From Microbulbifer sediminum (GTDB lineage: Bacteria; Pseudomonadota; Gammaproteobacteria; Pseudomonadales; Cellvibrionaceae), in NCBI RefSeq assembly GCF_021729035.1, contig NZ_JAJSAP010000009.1, positions 82,578 through 146,577 on the forward strand: 64,000 nucleotides of DNA, read 5' to 3'. Below the pieces are notes generated by a model. The model saw only the letters and a program-made list of their open reading frames with translations, was not told the DNA's origin and searched no databases. Position 1 is the stretch's first letter. Each line of letters opens with the position of its first letter. The translations under genes and the position numbers were made by a program. Below, one piece after another: positions 9,041-17,046 of this stretch.

Positions 9041-9140
9041 TCTTTTCTGCGACGAGGCCTATCGTCCGCCATTTAATACTAAGCAACCTAATCCGGAGGC
9101 ACCTACCGGGAATCACTCGATCGGTGGGTGTCCTTTTTAT
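9041..9140. repeat. RAYT-associated repeat, unit A
   Basis: About 100 bases that align with 9436-9536. They end in a 25-base core at 9116-9140 (CTCGATCGGTGGGTGTCCTT then TTTAT). Two further cores, with AATT in place of GATC, lie at 9392-9416 and 9512-9536. All three have the same orientation. The position directly after the Y1 transposase suggests these are its substrate-type repeats. Confidence 0.75.
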
Positions 9141-9152
9141 TTCCGTCGTCGT

Positions 9153-9252
9153 CATGCCACTTCTCTGCCTCGGCAGGGGCCAATGCAGATGCGGAAGAAC
9201 CGCCAAATATGGCCAACCCAGTAAGGATGGCTACATGTAGTCCTTTATACAT
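9153..9252 (-). pseudogene. Decayed 5' fragment of an S41 peptidase gene
   Basis: Reading leftwards from the ATG at 9252, 33 codons encode MYKGLHVAILTGLAIF, then a signal-peptide cleavage region and ALAPAEAEKWHD. The intact peptidase at 5135-6430 begins MFKGLYAAVLAGLTLV and continues ALAPAEAEKWQED. The upstream 125 bases match too. After codon 33 similarity stops abruptly at the repeat cluster next to the transposase. This is the remnant of a second, tandem peptidase gene, most of which is gone. Divergence of the two copies indicates an old duplication. Confidence 0.8.
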
Positions 9253-9353
9253 TCTTCTTCCTTGATAAATTTGCAGAGTTATTATTTTTGATTATCCTTT
9301 CGAGCTCATAGAGCTCTCGATTCAAGCAGGATCATAAGTGCACTAGTGCGTCA

Positions 9354-9416
9354 ATATTTTACTCTGACCCCAATTATTCTACTGGGGATCACTCAATTGG
9401 TGGGTGTCCTTTTTAT
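9354..9416. repeat. RAYT-associated repeat, unit B
   Basis: This compact unit combines both motifs: ATTTTACTCTGACCCCAATT (9356-9375) and, after a GGGGATCA linker, the 25-base core at 9392-9416 (CTCAATTGGTGGGTGTCCTT then TTTAT). On the minus strand it reads AAAAGGACACCCACCAATTG ... AATTGGGGTCAGAGTAAAAT, a pattern I recall as commonly flanking Y1 transposase genes of this type; that recollection should be checked. Confidence 0.7.
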
Positions 9417-9435
9417 TCGTCTTCTCCATCCACAC

Positions 9436-9536
9436 ATCGTTTTTGCTGCGAGGCTAATTGCCCATCATCTAATACTTGGCAGCCGGCTTCGGAGTGGTCT
9501 ACAAGGAGTTGCTCAATTGGTGGGTGTCCTTTTTAT
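9436..9536. repeat. RAYT-associated repeat, unit C
   Basis: Homologous to 9041-9140 over its length (for example TTTTGCTGCGAGG against TTTTCTGCGACGAGG, then TCTAATACT against TTTAATACT). It ends with the 25-base core at 9512-9536. It ends one base before the stop codon of the SIR2 gene (9538), so the repeat abuts the 3' end of that gene. Confidence 0.75.
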
Positions 9537-9537
9537 C

Positions 9538-10722
9538 TTATTCACTAATTGAGTCAAGGATTTCGGGAATTTCATCGAAGTCATTAACCCACATGATTTC
9601 AACACCGAATGAAGCAGCGTCATCATATTCAAATTTATGTACAACCTTAATTAGTGTAGTGGCGATTTCTTCAATTTTTTCTTTGTCCGCCAATAAGTGT
9701 TGAAGCTCATCTTTTTGCAAGGCCAAATTCTTGATGTGCTCAATCACGCTAATGACTGAATATTTTTTCTTAATTAAGTAGTGCTGAATATTCTCATTCC
9801 CTCGTTGATCTTTAGCAATTTCCAATAATCTTCTTAAGTTAGGATCAGTAAAAGAATGACCGATAAATAAACAATTTGTATCCTTAAATTTATTAATTTG
9901 GACAAGATTGCTCCAGCTATAGAAATCTGAATACTGTTTATGGTAGCCGTCGTCACTTAAAATGACTGAATGCTTATCTGTTATATTTCCTCTTCTGGGG
10001 AGGTAGCCGTGCACATGATAGATTGGTAATTCATCGTGTTTTGGGTTTGCACCAATTTGATAAACCGACTTGAACTTAATCCCTAAACCCAGGTCGTTTA
10101 GATGATACTCCAAAATGTCGTCGTAGTTATATGTAATTACTGAATCTAAACTTGGGCTCTTACCTGGTGATACGCATAGCTTTACAATTGAGCGATATGT
10201 AAGCGATGTTTGATCTTCTATGTTTTCATAGAGTGCGTTTCTCACCTCAGTTTCAAATGGAAACTTTCTACCGCCTTTTTTTGTCTTCTCTTTGTCGAAG
10301 TGTAGCTTTAAGTATCGGGCGGAAATGATAGCGCTAGGCCCAAAAACTAAGTTAAACAAACCCGAAACACTTAAATTATCCTCATCTGAGCTATCAAGAG
10401 TTTTAGCAATCAATCTTTGAAGAAGCTGGTCCCATGTAGGCAGCCCATAATCTAGAGAAACACCCGCACCCAAGACCAATGCAAGCGATTCATTTTTATA
10501 GTGTTTTTTTAGCTCCGATACTGATTTTTTAATGTCTGAATCATCGAAGTCACTTACGTTTATGTAGAGACTTTTTATCCTCTCACTTAATCTTAATATT
10601 GACTCGTCTTCAATGTCGCTATAAAGCTTTTCCATCAGCTTTTTCGTGAAATTTGACTTTTCAGAACCCAGGCGTGTACTTACTACCCAACTTCCATCTT
10701 TATTTTTTTTTATTTCAGACAC
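9538..10722 (-). CDS. SIR2-domain protein (putative NAD-consuming defence effector)
   Basis: A 394-residue protein starting at a GTG. The SIR2 fold is clear: [16 protein letters not shown] (83-98; GAGVS binds NAD), the catalytic-type TYNYDD (197-202, Asn199), YHVHGYLP (235-242, with the His expected of sirtuins) and [13 protein letters not shown] (288-300). This SIR2_2-type sequence is common in antiphage proteins, where the domain degrades NAD+ rather than deacetylating. The N-terminal ~78 and C-terminal ~70 residues match no known sensor. Codon use is AT-rich like the two upstream genes. It is 203 bases from the reverse transcriptase, and a RAYT-type motif lies in that gap, so co-transcription is uncertain. 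An NAD-depletion role is inference. Confidence 0.85.
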   Translation of the reverse strand: MSEIKKNKDGSWVVSTRLGSEKSNFTKKLMEKLYSDIEDESILRLSERIKSLYINVSDFDDSDIKKSVSELKKHYKNESLALVLGAGVSLDYGLPTWDQLLQRLIAKTLDSSDEDNLSVSGLFNLVFGPSAIISARYLKLHFDKEKTKKGGRKFPFETEVRNALYENIEDQTSLTYRSIVKLCVSPGKSPSLDSVITYNYDDILEYHLNDLGLGIKFKSVYQIGANPKHDELPIYHVHGYLPRRGNITDKHSVILSDDGYHKQYSDFYSWSNLVQINKFKDTNCLFIGHSFTDPNLRRLLEIAKDQRGNENIQHYLIKKKYSVISVIEHIKNLALQKDELQHLLADKEKIEEIATTLIKVVHKFEYDDAASFGVEIMWVNDFDEIPEILDSISE

Positions 10723-10817
10723 GCTTGCTCTCTACACGATTAGTAAATACATAGGGTCAACAATATTCGGCCAAAATAACATTCTGGCGTTATCATCCGC
10801 GGTGCGCTCGGATGTCC

Positions 10818-10838
10818 AAATTTTACTCTGACCACAAT
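10818..10838. repeat. RAYT-type motif between RT and SIR2 genes
   Basis: AAATTTTACTCTGACCACAA matches the motif at 9356-9375 and the one at about 6533-6552, in the same orientation. Together with the copy at 9354 it brackets the SIR2 gene, as if that gene had been gained as a repeat-flanked unit. Confidence 0.65.
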
Positions 10839-10925
10839 GGGTTAAGCTTGGCTACGAGCCATTCGCACATCAGTGGGTTGGCCTAGAATGCCAAAACGTT
10901 CCTTTTGTTTTTCTCGTTGTTCTGT

Positions 10926-12464
10926 TCATAGAACCTTTGCCCACTTGGCCAAGACAGTCTCAAAGGGGCCTTGATAGGCATACCGATTAATAAAAAATTT
11001 CTTTTCATCTTTTGGGAAGGCAGACGTGCAGTATATGAACGCCATTTTTTGCCAAGGGTCCATATTAGAAAATGATTCCTTATGCTCTCGCAACCAATCC
11101 ACGGCACTATTTTGATATGCTGAAAGCATTATTTCTCGCCTTGCAAAGGAATCGGAGACGTTGAATATTTTGGCGAGCTTCGAAAAGTGATTTATGTATT
11201 GATTCCGGGAGAATAGGCTAAGGATAGAGAGCCTGAAAAATTCATTGTGCTTGACCTCATCAGCCTCTAGCAACTCTAAAAGTTGCGTTCCGATATCTCT
11301 CCATTGCGCTGGCTCAATGTTTTGTATCGAGGCAAGATAAAAACAGATGGTCGCAAGGCATGGCCCGAGCGAATCGAGCTGCTGAAGAGATATATCTATT
11401 GCTCCGGGGTGGCCAACCTGGGCTAATCTGCGGTAAAACCACCTAAGCCGAATATAGTCAACGTCCCCCTCACTTAGATAGTCTTGGATTATTTTACCAA
11501 CGATCTTTTCAGAGAACTGCGCCCAATCGGTTTTCGACATAGCATTATAAGATATGCCCTGATATGGATTACCTCCTGAATATTTCTTGATAATACCAAG
11601 CAATCGGGCCTCCTCTCTATCTATAGGACGATCCTCTATCATCTCACGGCACAAGGCCCTAAATTCAGTCGGCTCAATAATTTTAGTTTTGTGCCTCTGT
11701 AGCATTAGGCGTTGCTGCCGATCTAGGACCGACGCAACCGTTGCCAATGTCGTTTTTGCATCCTTTATCGAATCACAAAATACAATTATATCGTCAGCAT
11801 ATCTGATAAATTCAAAGCCGCTTGCTTCAAGACTATTATCTACTGGCACCAATGTAGCTTCAGCTATAAGATGTATCGGATGTGGTCCAATTGGTACTCC
11901 TCGAGAAACTCCCGCCGTAGTCGATTCAAGCAACGAAATTATCCATTTTATCGCCTGATTAGGAAGCCCAGACTCTATCAATTGGTTTTCCACTGTATGG
12001 TGATATATTTGATTATAGAAATCAGCTATATCTAAATATAGAACTACTTTAGCGCTACGTGACAGTAGATTTGCTTTCGTCCAAAAGTCATTCCAAGCAT
12101 TTTTATTACTATACAAACCATCTTCGGCTGTCGGTGAAAATCGGTAGCTAAATATTTTATCTGGACTCGCCCTTCTATCTTCGATTCCTTGACCAAATTG
12201 GTGCACTATAGCGGATAGCAATAATGAATCCTGAGGATGCAATTGCGTCGCCTGTCTATATGAAATCTCGTCTTTAGGAACGATGAAACGCCGACAGGGC
12301 ATGGGCGTAAACATTCCAAGATCTTTATTTTCGACGGCGCGGACAAATTCTTCCGATTTATCTTTTATAGCGTCAATCTCAACTATCTTAGGGAAGAGAT
12401 CGCCATCAGAATGATCCGAGATGAATTCGATCGCCCAATTTATCGAATCCCTACAGAGCGTCAT
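10926..12464 (-). CDS. Reverse transcriptase of the Abi/unknown-group (defence) type
   Basis: A 512-residue protein. Motif A is YLDIADFY (143-150; Asp145), motif B is RGVPIGPHPIHLIAE (188-202) and motif C is RYADDIIVF (221-229; catalytic Asp224-Asp225). Motif B with VPIGP instead of the LPQG of retrons and group II introns is typical of abortive-infection and unknown-group RTs, many of which are antiphage (DRT). The N-terminal ~130 residues show no separate enzyme domain. Residues ~290-512 are an all-helical tail, as in AbiA/AbiK-like proteins; no nitrilase, maturase or endonuclease domain is visible. It lies 248 bases downstream of the GHKL gene on the same strand. The exact RT group cannot be decided by reading. 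Confidence 0.85.
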   Translation of the reverse strand: MTLCRDSINWAIEFISDHSDGDLFPKIVEIDAIKDKSEEFVRAVENKDLGMFTPMPCRRFIVPKDEISYRQATQLHPQDSLLLSAIVHQFGQGIEDRRASPDKIFSYRFSPTAEDGLYSNKNAWNDFWTKANLLSRSAKVVLYLDIADFYNQIYHHTVENQLIESGLPNQAIKWIISLLESTTAGVSRGVPIGPHPIHLIAEATLVPVDNSLEASGFEFIRYADDIIVFCDSIKDAKTTLATVASVLDRQQRLMLQRHKTKIIEPTEFRALCREMIEDRPIDREEARLLGIIKKYSGGNPYQGISYNAMSKTDWAQFSEKIVGKIIQDYLSEGDVDYIRLRWFYRRLAQVGHPGAIDISLQQLDSLGPCLATICFYLASIQNIEPAQWRDIGTQLLELLEADEVKHNEFFRLSILSLFSRNQYINHFSKLAKIFNVSDSFARREIMLSAYQNSAVDWLREHKESFSNMDPWQKMAFIYCTSAFPKDEKKFFINRYAYQGPFETVLAKWAKVL

Positions 12465-12712
12465 CTAAATTTCCTTAACTTTGGTATTAGTTTGTTAAAT
12501 TGAGCGGACAGCTCTTTCTAACTTTTTCGTGTTAATCTGTTCGCGGAGTCATGGCCCAGTATAAAAACCCGCCCCCTCTTTTACAAATAAGAAAAGGCAT
12601 GAATCGGAGTCTAACGAGACTTACCTAATTGGACTTAATTGAATTACCCTTTCGTGGGAGGCCTTTTATCGGCTTTTATACTGAGGTCGACAAAGCCAGA
12701 CCCAACGATAGC
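12465..12712 (-). other. 248-base gap upstream of the RT: promoter or ncRNA candidate
   Basis: The gap between the GHKL stop and the RT start holds no reading frame. It is AT-rich with a small perfect stem (AGTCT-AACG-AGACT, 12608-12621). Several defence RTs are preceded by a structured RNA used as template or effector, and this gap is large enough for one. It could equally be a terminator plus a separate RT promoter. Confidence 0.3.
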
Positions 12713-14740
12713 TTAATTAGTCGGCAACCCCAGCCTATCGAAAAACGCTTTATTTCGCTCTCTAGATGCATTTACGAGCTGATCAAACGAAATAACTTCA
12801 ATATATGCATGAGAAGGCTCGTTGTACCCAAAATAACCCATGCCATCATATGTGATTCTAAGATTTGCTCGACGGCAGCGTCTACGCATTGACTCTGTGA
12901 GATCACATAAGACGTAGCAATAGCCAGGGACATCTTTACTACCAGGAATGGGACGGCCAGATTTTGTTGTCACTTTTCCCTCTCGAACCCGCTCTAGATA
13001 GCTTAACGTCTGGTCAATCGGGTCTTTGTCTTCCCCCTCTTTCATATCGTTTCGCATCGGGCGTTTTATTTCGACTATCGTAATCGAAGCTAGGGGGAAA
13101 CTATCTTGATCATTAACCAGAATTGGATTATCGAAAACACGGACACCGAGAATGTCAGGTTCTTTAGTGGAGTCAGACTCAGTGATGGGCATGGATTTAA
13201 TCGTTTTATCCGATGCCAAATAGTGGTGAAAAGCCATTCTTTCATCGACAAGCCACAAATTGCATGAGTCCAGTAAAATCTCATCTGAGCTTGTACGCAT
13301 GGGCATGATTAACTCATGAATCATTTCCTCCCTAGCATACTTTCCGTCGGTGCCACGCTCGATAGACTTCTGGAGAAGATCAATTATCACCTTTCTGTGT
13401 GATACATAATTAGCTAGGTCTGATTTCTTTATATCCTCTGCTTTTTGTAGGTAAGCTTGTAAACGAGGCTGATAGTCATTGGTGTAGTCATATGCTTTGG
13501 GCGACATTACTTCATGCCCTTCACGAACAAGCTCGCGCTCAAGCTCGTACCAGTGTTCATGCAAATGTAGTTCTAGATCTTTATCTGATATTTCTGGATC
13601 AACAACTAGTTTCTCTCTTGGAACATAACGTTTAATTGGGCGAAACCGAGGGGCCTTGCTCGAAATAAAACTATCAATTCTATTTTCGCCAGCACTTATA
13701 TTGCGCTGCAGAACGTCATGAAGAAAATTTTGGGCACATTCTAAAATTTTCTTACGAATAGCCTTCAAGCTTAGCTCTGACTCATCAAAGAGTTCACCTA
13801 GGTCTTCAGCGAGATCAAATGCTGTTCTTTCGCTACGTACTCGTTGATCTAGATAGGAAGATGACACATAACATGCGTAGACGAATTCCCCTGCGTCATC
13901 TTTTAGCCTCGCATATAAACCCGGTATTTTCCCGTGAATGTTTTCTTCCTTCACCATACGCCCGTCAGCACAAAAAGCTATTTGATGCTTCTTGGTTGCT
14001 GATGCTCTATACTTAATGTGTGTTACTTCAAAGTCTTCACCCTGAATTTTGACTAACTCCGAGCGCGCCGTTTCATGCATATAGCTATCATACAATTGAT
14101 ATAGCCTTATTAACTCATCGCCATCCTGTACAACTATTTCAGGTGCCCCCTCAGGGCGAACGAAGTACCATAGGCAATGCTCCAGCAGTTGATTCGCAAT
14201 GGAGAGTGCGGTTTTTGGGACTGCCCGCTGATAATTTTTCCCGAAACCGATTAGTCGGACGGTCGTCCCGGTGGCCTTTTCACCCGAGCTGTCCAAACGC
14301 GCACTATAGACACCTTTATTTTCGTCAAAACGAAAATAGCGGTTGGCGCTCTTAGAGCCTGACTCGCAAAAAGTACTATTAATTTCGACCAAATCGAATG
14401 CTTTCAGCCACAGCAAGCGCCCAACACCGCGACATCCTTTTGCAACCTTGTGATCCGAATCTAATGTTTCAAATGATTGAAAATTAACGTTGTCGAAACC
14501 GCATCCGTTATCGATTATTGTAAAAGCAGTGATCGGTTCAGGGCCTTTTTGATCTAGGTCCAGTTTCTTCTGGCCATCTCTTTCAACTCTTACTGTAATC
14601 TGCCCACGTTCCGCAAGATTGCCTTTTTCTTCAATAGCGTGGATCGAATTTACTACGGCCTCGAAGACAGGCATTAAGCCGTGACTCCTAGGCAAAGAAG
14701 TGTTTCTCAGCCGGCCCTTAAGATTTGTATAGAGGCTCAT
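12713..14740 (-). CDS. GHKL ATPase with PD-(D/E)XK-like C-terminal domain
   Basis: A 675-residue protein starting at an ATG with GGAGTG upstream. The N-terminal Bergerat (GHKL/Hsp90/MutL) ATPase shows the N box FEAVVNSIHA (26-35; Glu27, Asn31), the G1 box IIDNGCGF (75-82), the G2 loop KGCRGVGRLLWLKAF (101-115) and GTTVRLIGF (158-166). A MutL-like transducer follows (CADGRMV; VRSERTAFDL, ~301-310). The C-terminal region has EPDILGV (527-533), ITIVEIKRP (553-561, with the E-x-K pair) and DPIDQTLSYL (573-582), the spacing of a PD-(D/E)XK nuclease. The family is a stand-alone ATP-binding protein I associate with genomic islands. It is probably the first gene of the RT unit; a role as phage sensor with nuclease is inference. 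Confidence 0.8.
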   Translation of the reverse strand: MSLYTNLKGRLRNTSLPRSHGLMPVFEAVVNSIHAIEEKGNLAERGQITVRVERDGQKKLDLDQKGPEPITAFTIIDNGCGFDNVNFQSFETLDSDHKVAKGCRGVGRLLWLKAFDLVEINSTFCESGSKSANRYFRFDENKGVYSARLDSSGEKATGTTVRLIGFGKNYQRAVPKTALSIANQLLEHCLWYFVRPEGAPEIVVQDGDELIRLYQLYDSYMHETARSELVKIQGEDFEVTHIKYRASATKKHQIAFCADGRMVKEENIHGKIPGLYARLKDDAGEFVYACYVSSSYLDQRVRSERTAFDLAEDLGELFDESELSLKAIRKKILECAQNFLHDVLQRNISAGENRIDSFISSKAPRFRPIKRYVPREKLVVDPEISDKDLELHLHEHWYELERELVREGHEVMSPKAYDYTNDYQPRLQAYLQKAEDIKKSDLANYVSHRKVIIDLLQKSIERGTDGKYAREEMIHELIMPMRTSSDEILLDSCNLWLVDERMAFHHYLASDKTIKSMPITESDSTKEPDILGVRVFDNPILVNDQDSFPLASITIVEIKRPMRNDMKEGEDKDPIDQTLSYLERVREGKVTTKSGRPIPGSKDVPGYCYVLCDLTESMRRRCRRANLRITYDGMGYFGYNEPSHAYIEVISFDQLVNASRERNKAFFDRLGLPTN

Positions 14741-14819
14741 TAATCACTCCGTTGATACTATTTTAGACTTGGGCGAACTTCACACTCTTTAATGAAAATC
14801 CCTAGTAGTTAATCCATAA

Positions 14820-14836
14820 TCACCAATCATTGGTGA
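14820..14836. promoter_or_regulatory. Perfect 17-base palindrome upstream of GHKL gene
   Basis: TCACCAATCATTGGTGA has 8-base perfect arms around a single central C. It lies 80 bases upstream of the GHKL start (14740) in the only promoter-bearing gap of the minus-strand island. A size and symmetry like this suit a dimeric repressor operator. No repressor gene is seen in the island. It also lies 49 bases beyond the stop of the DUF885 gene, so a terminator or repeat role is possible, though there is no T-run. Confidence 0.5.
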
Positions 14837-14884
14837 GCTTCATGCCGTCATTAAGATCTACTGGGCTGATTAAATACCTTGATA

Positions 14885-16663
14885 TTAGTAAAAGTCAGCT
14901 GAGCCTAACTGCCCCTCCAACATTCCCATCGGCAAAGCCCCATTAGCCAAAACCGCATCATGAAACGCCCGGATATCAAACTCATCCCCAAGCGCCTTCT
15001 CGGCCTTCGCCCGCAACTCCCGAATCTTGATCTCCCCCATCTTGTAAGACAGCGCCTGGCCCGGCCAGGAGATGTAGCGGTCTACCTCGGCGCGCACGTT
15101 GGCTTTTGACAGGGAGGTGTTGTCGGCGAGGAAGTCCAGTGCCTGCTGGCGGGTCCAGCCCTGGGAGTGGATGCCGGTGTCGATTACCAGGCGGGCGGCG
15201 CGCCACATTTCGTAGCTCAGGCGGCCGAAGTGCTCGTAGGGTGTGGTGTAGATGCCGTCCATCTCCTTGCCGAGGCGCTCGGAGTAGAGCGCCCAGCCCT
15301 CGCCGAAGGCGCTCAGGTACAGGCCCTTGCGGAATTCCGGCACGTTTTCCAGTTCCTGGCTGAGCGCGCCCTGCAGGTGGTGGCCGGGCACGGCCTCGTG
15401 CAGGGTCAGGGCCGGCAGTTCGTACAGCGGGCGCTGGTCCAGGGCGTAGGTGTTGACCCAGTAGGCACCGCCGCGGGTACCGCCGATGGCGGCGGGATTG
15501 TATGAGGCGGTGGTGTAGTTGGGGGCGATGGCGTCCGGTACCGGCAGCACGCCGTAGGGCAGGCGCGGCAGCTTGCCGAACAGGGCCGGCAGGCGGTAAT
15601 CGATCTTCTTGGAGATATAGGCCGCTTCCTTCAGCAGCTGTTCCGGGGTCTCGGCATAAAACTGCTTGTCGGTGCGCAGGAATTCGGTGAACTCCTCGAA
15701 GCTGCCGTCGAAGCCGCTCTGCTCGATCAGTTCATCCATTTCCGTGCGGATGCGCTTTACTTCCGCCAGGCCGATCTTGTGGATCTCGGCCGGGTCCATA
15801 TCCAGGGTGACGTAGGTCTTGATGCCGTGGCGGTAGTAGTCCTTGCCGCCGGGCAGCTGCTCGGCGCCGATGCTGTCGGTGGCGGCCTGCATATAGTCGC
15901 CCTCCAGCAGGTCGGCCAGGCGGGCGAAGGCCGGGGTGGCCACTTCGTCGATAGCTTCTTTGCCCTCGGCGCGCAGGCGCTTCTGTTCCGCGGCCGGAAT
16001 GGAGGCCGGCATTTTCTCGAAAGGTTTGTACAGGCGGCTCTCGGTGGGGTCGTCGTACACCTGGGCGCGCACGGTGGGGGCAATGCCCTGCACCACGATC
16101 TTGGGCTGCACGAAGCCGTCCTCAATGCCCTGGCGCATATTGGCGATGTTCTCGTCAAAGTAGCGGCCGAAATCGCGGATGCGGGCGATGTAATCCTCGT
16201 AGGCTTTGACATCGTTCATGGCCAGGCCATCGTTGGCCTCCACGGCGGAGTTGTAAAAACCGTAAAAGGTATTGAAGGGGATGCGGTCGAGGAACAGCTG
16301 GTTGCCCTCGATGGAGTTTTCCAGCACCCAGGCCAGCAGGTCGCGGTTGATGCGCTGGTCCTGGCTGAGTTCGTCGCCTTCAATCTGCTGCAGGCGCTTG
16401 AGGAAGTCCTGCTCGGCCTTCAGGCGGCGGGCGCGGTCCTTTGCGGTGACGCCGGGCAGGCGGTCGTTGTAATCCGGCACGCCCATGCGCCCGGCCATGA
16501 TCGGGTCTTCCCGCAGGCTGTACTGCCAGTGCTCGTCGATGATCGCCTGCAGCTGCTCGCCGGCGTCGGCGGCGCGGGCGCTGGTGGCTGTGGCCAGGAA
16601 GAAGGTGGATGCCAGCAGGATGGGCAGGAAGTGCTTCAGACGCGCCCCCAGGATGCTCGCCAT
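14885..16663 (-). CDS. Exported DUF885 family protein (putative zinc metallopeptidase)
   Basis: A 592-residue protein with a signal peptide (basic start, hydrophobic core about residues 10-27, cut near Ala-Arg-Ala-Ala). It is full length for the DUF885 family. The diagnostic motif LHEAVPGHHLQ (His422, His428/429) and downstream GEGWALYSERLG (Glu454) form a thermolysin-like zinc-binding set, so peptidase activity in the periplasm is likely though not proven for most members. GC content returns to that of the chromosome backbone here, marking the right edge of the AT-rich island. It is a single-gene unit, with the plus-strand transporter-like gene diverging from it. Confidence 0.85.
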   Translation of the reverse strand: MASILGARLKHFLPILLASTFFLATATSARAADAGEQLQAIIDEHWQYSLREDPIMAGRMGVPDYNDRLPGVTAKDRARRLKAEQDFLKRLQQIEGDELSQDQRINRDLLAWVLENSIEGNQLFLDRIPFNTFYGFYNSAVEANDGLAMNDVKAYEDYIARIRDFGRYFDENIANMRQGIEDGFVQPKIVVQGIAPTVRAQVYDDPTESRLYKPFEKMPASIPAAEQKRLRAEGKEAIDEVATPAFARLADLLEGDYMQAATDSIGAEQLPGGKDYYRHGIKTYVTLDMDPAEIHKIGLAEVKRIRTEMDELIEQSGFDGSFEEFTEFLRTDKQFYAETPEQLLKEAAYISKKIDYRLPALFGKLPRLPYGVLPVPDAIAPNYTTASYNPAAIGGTRGGAYWVNTYALDQRPLYELPALTLHEAVPGHHLQGALSQELENVPEFRKGLYLSAFGEGWALYSERLGKEMDGIYTTPYEHFGRLSYEMWRAARLVIDTGIHSQGWTRQQALDFLADNTSLSKANVRAEVDRYISWPGQALSYKMGEIKIRELRAKAEKALGDEFDIRAFHDAVLANGALPMGMLEGQLGSADFY

Positions 16664-17046
16664 AATACGCTCCGCGATTTTTATGCATTGTTGTTATCGA
16701 GCCGGCGCCCTTTATTGTGATGCTGCTTTTAAATGCAGCTTTGTGACGCAAGCCACGAAACTCTACCACGTGTGTCGCAGGAGTGAACCGTTGGTCGGCA
16801 GTTTTCGATTACACGACATTGCACCGGCGTGCCGGTTTAATGACGCGCCATTGGGCGGCAACGCCGGCGGGGCCGTTGGCGCGTAACTCTCTATTTGCGA
16901 GCAACCCCACGCCGGCAATGCCGCAGTTCGCGGTTGGCACACGGGTACGAACTAGACTTTCCTGAGTATCTCGCCACGGTATGTGGGTCAGTGCCCACAT
17001 ACCGGCGGTGAAAGAAACGACGGGCAAGGAAGTCGGGGAAAGTGGT
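16664..17046. other. Divergent promoter region
   Basis: These 383 bases separate the minus-strand DUF885 gene from the plus-strand outer-membrane gene and must hold both promoters. Two inverted repeats are visible: a short one at about 16721-16738 (GCTGC...GCAGC) near the DUF885 start and the strong hairpin at 16977-17004, listed separately. Open frames across the stretch lack ribosome binding sites. Confidence 0.45.
16977..17004 (+). promoter_or_regulatory. Hairpin with 11-base perfect arms in the 5' region of the transporter gene
   Basis: CGGTATGTGGG and CCCACATACCG pair perfectly around a 6-base loop, 43 bases before the ATG at 17047. It has no T-run, so a terminator is unlikely. It could be an operator for a dimeric regulator or an RNA stem in the leader. 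Confidence 0.55.

Noticed and set aside
9041..9536. CRISPR array
   Set aside because: The repeats are three irregular units with unequal spacing and no cas genes; they fit transposase-associated repeats.
12713..14740. GHKL gene as a MutL mismatch-repair protein
   Set aside because: The N-terminal motifs are GHKL, but the C-terminal region is nuclease-like and unlike the MutL dimerisation domain, and the gene is in an AT-rich island.
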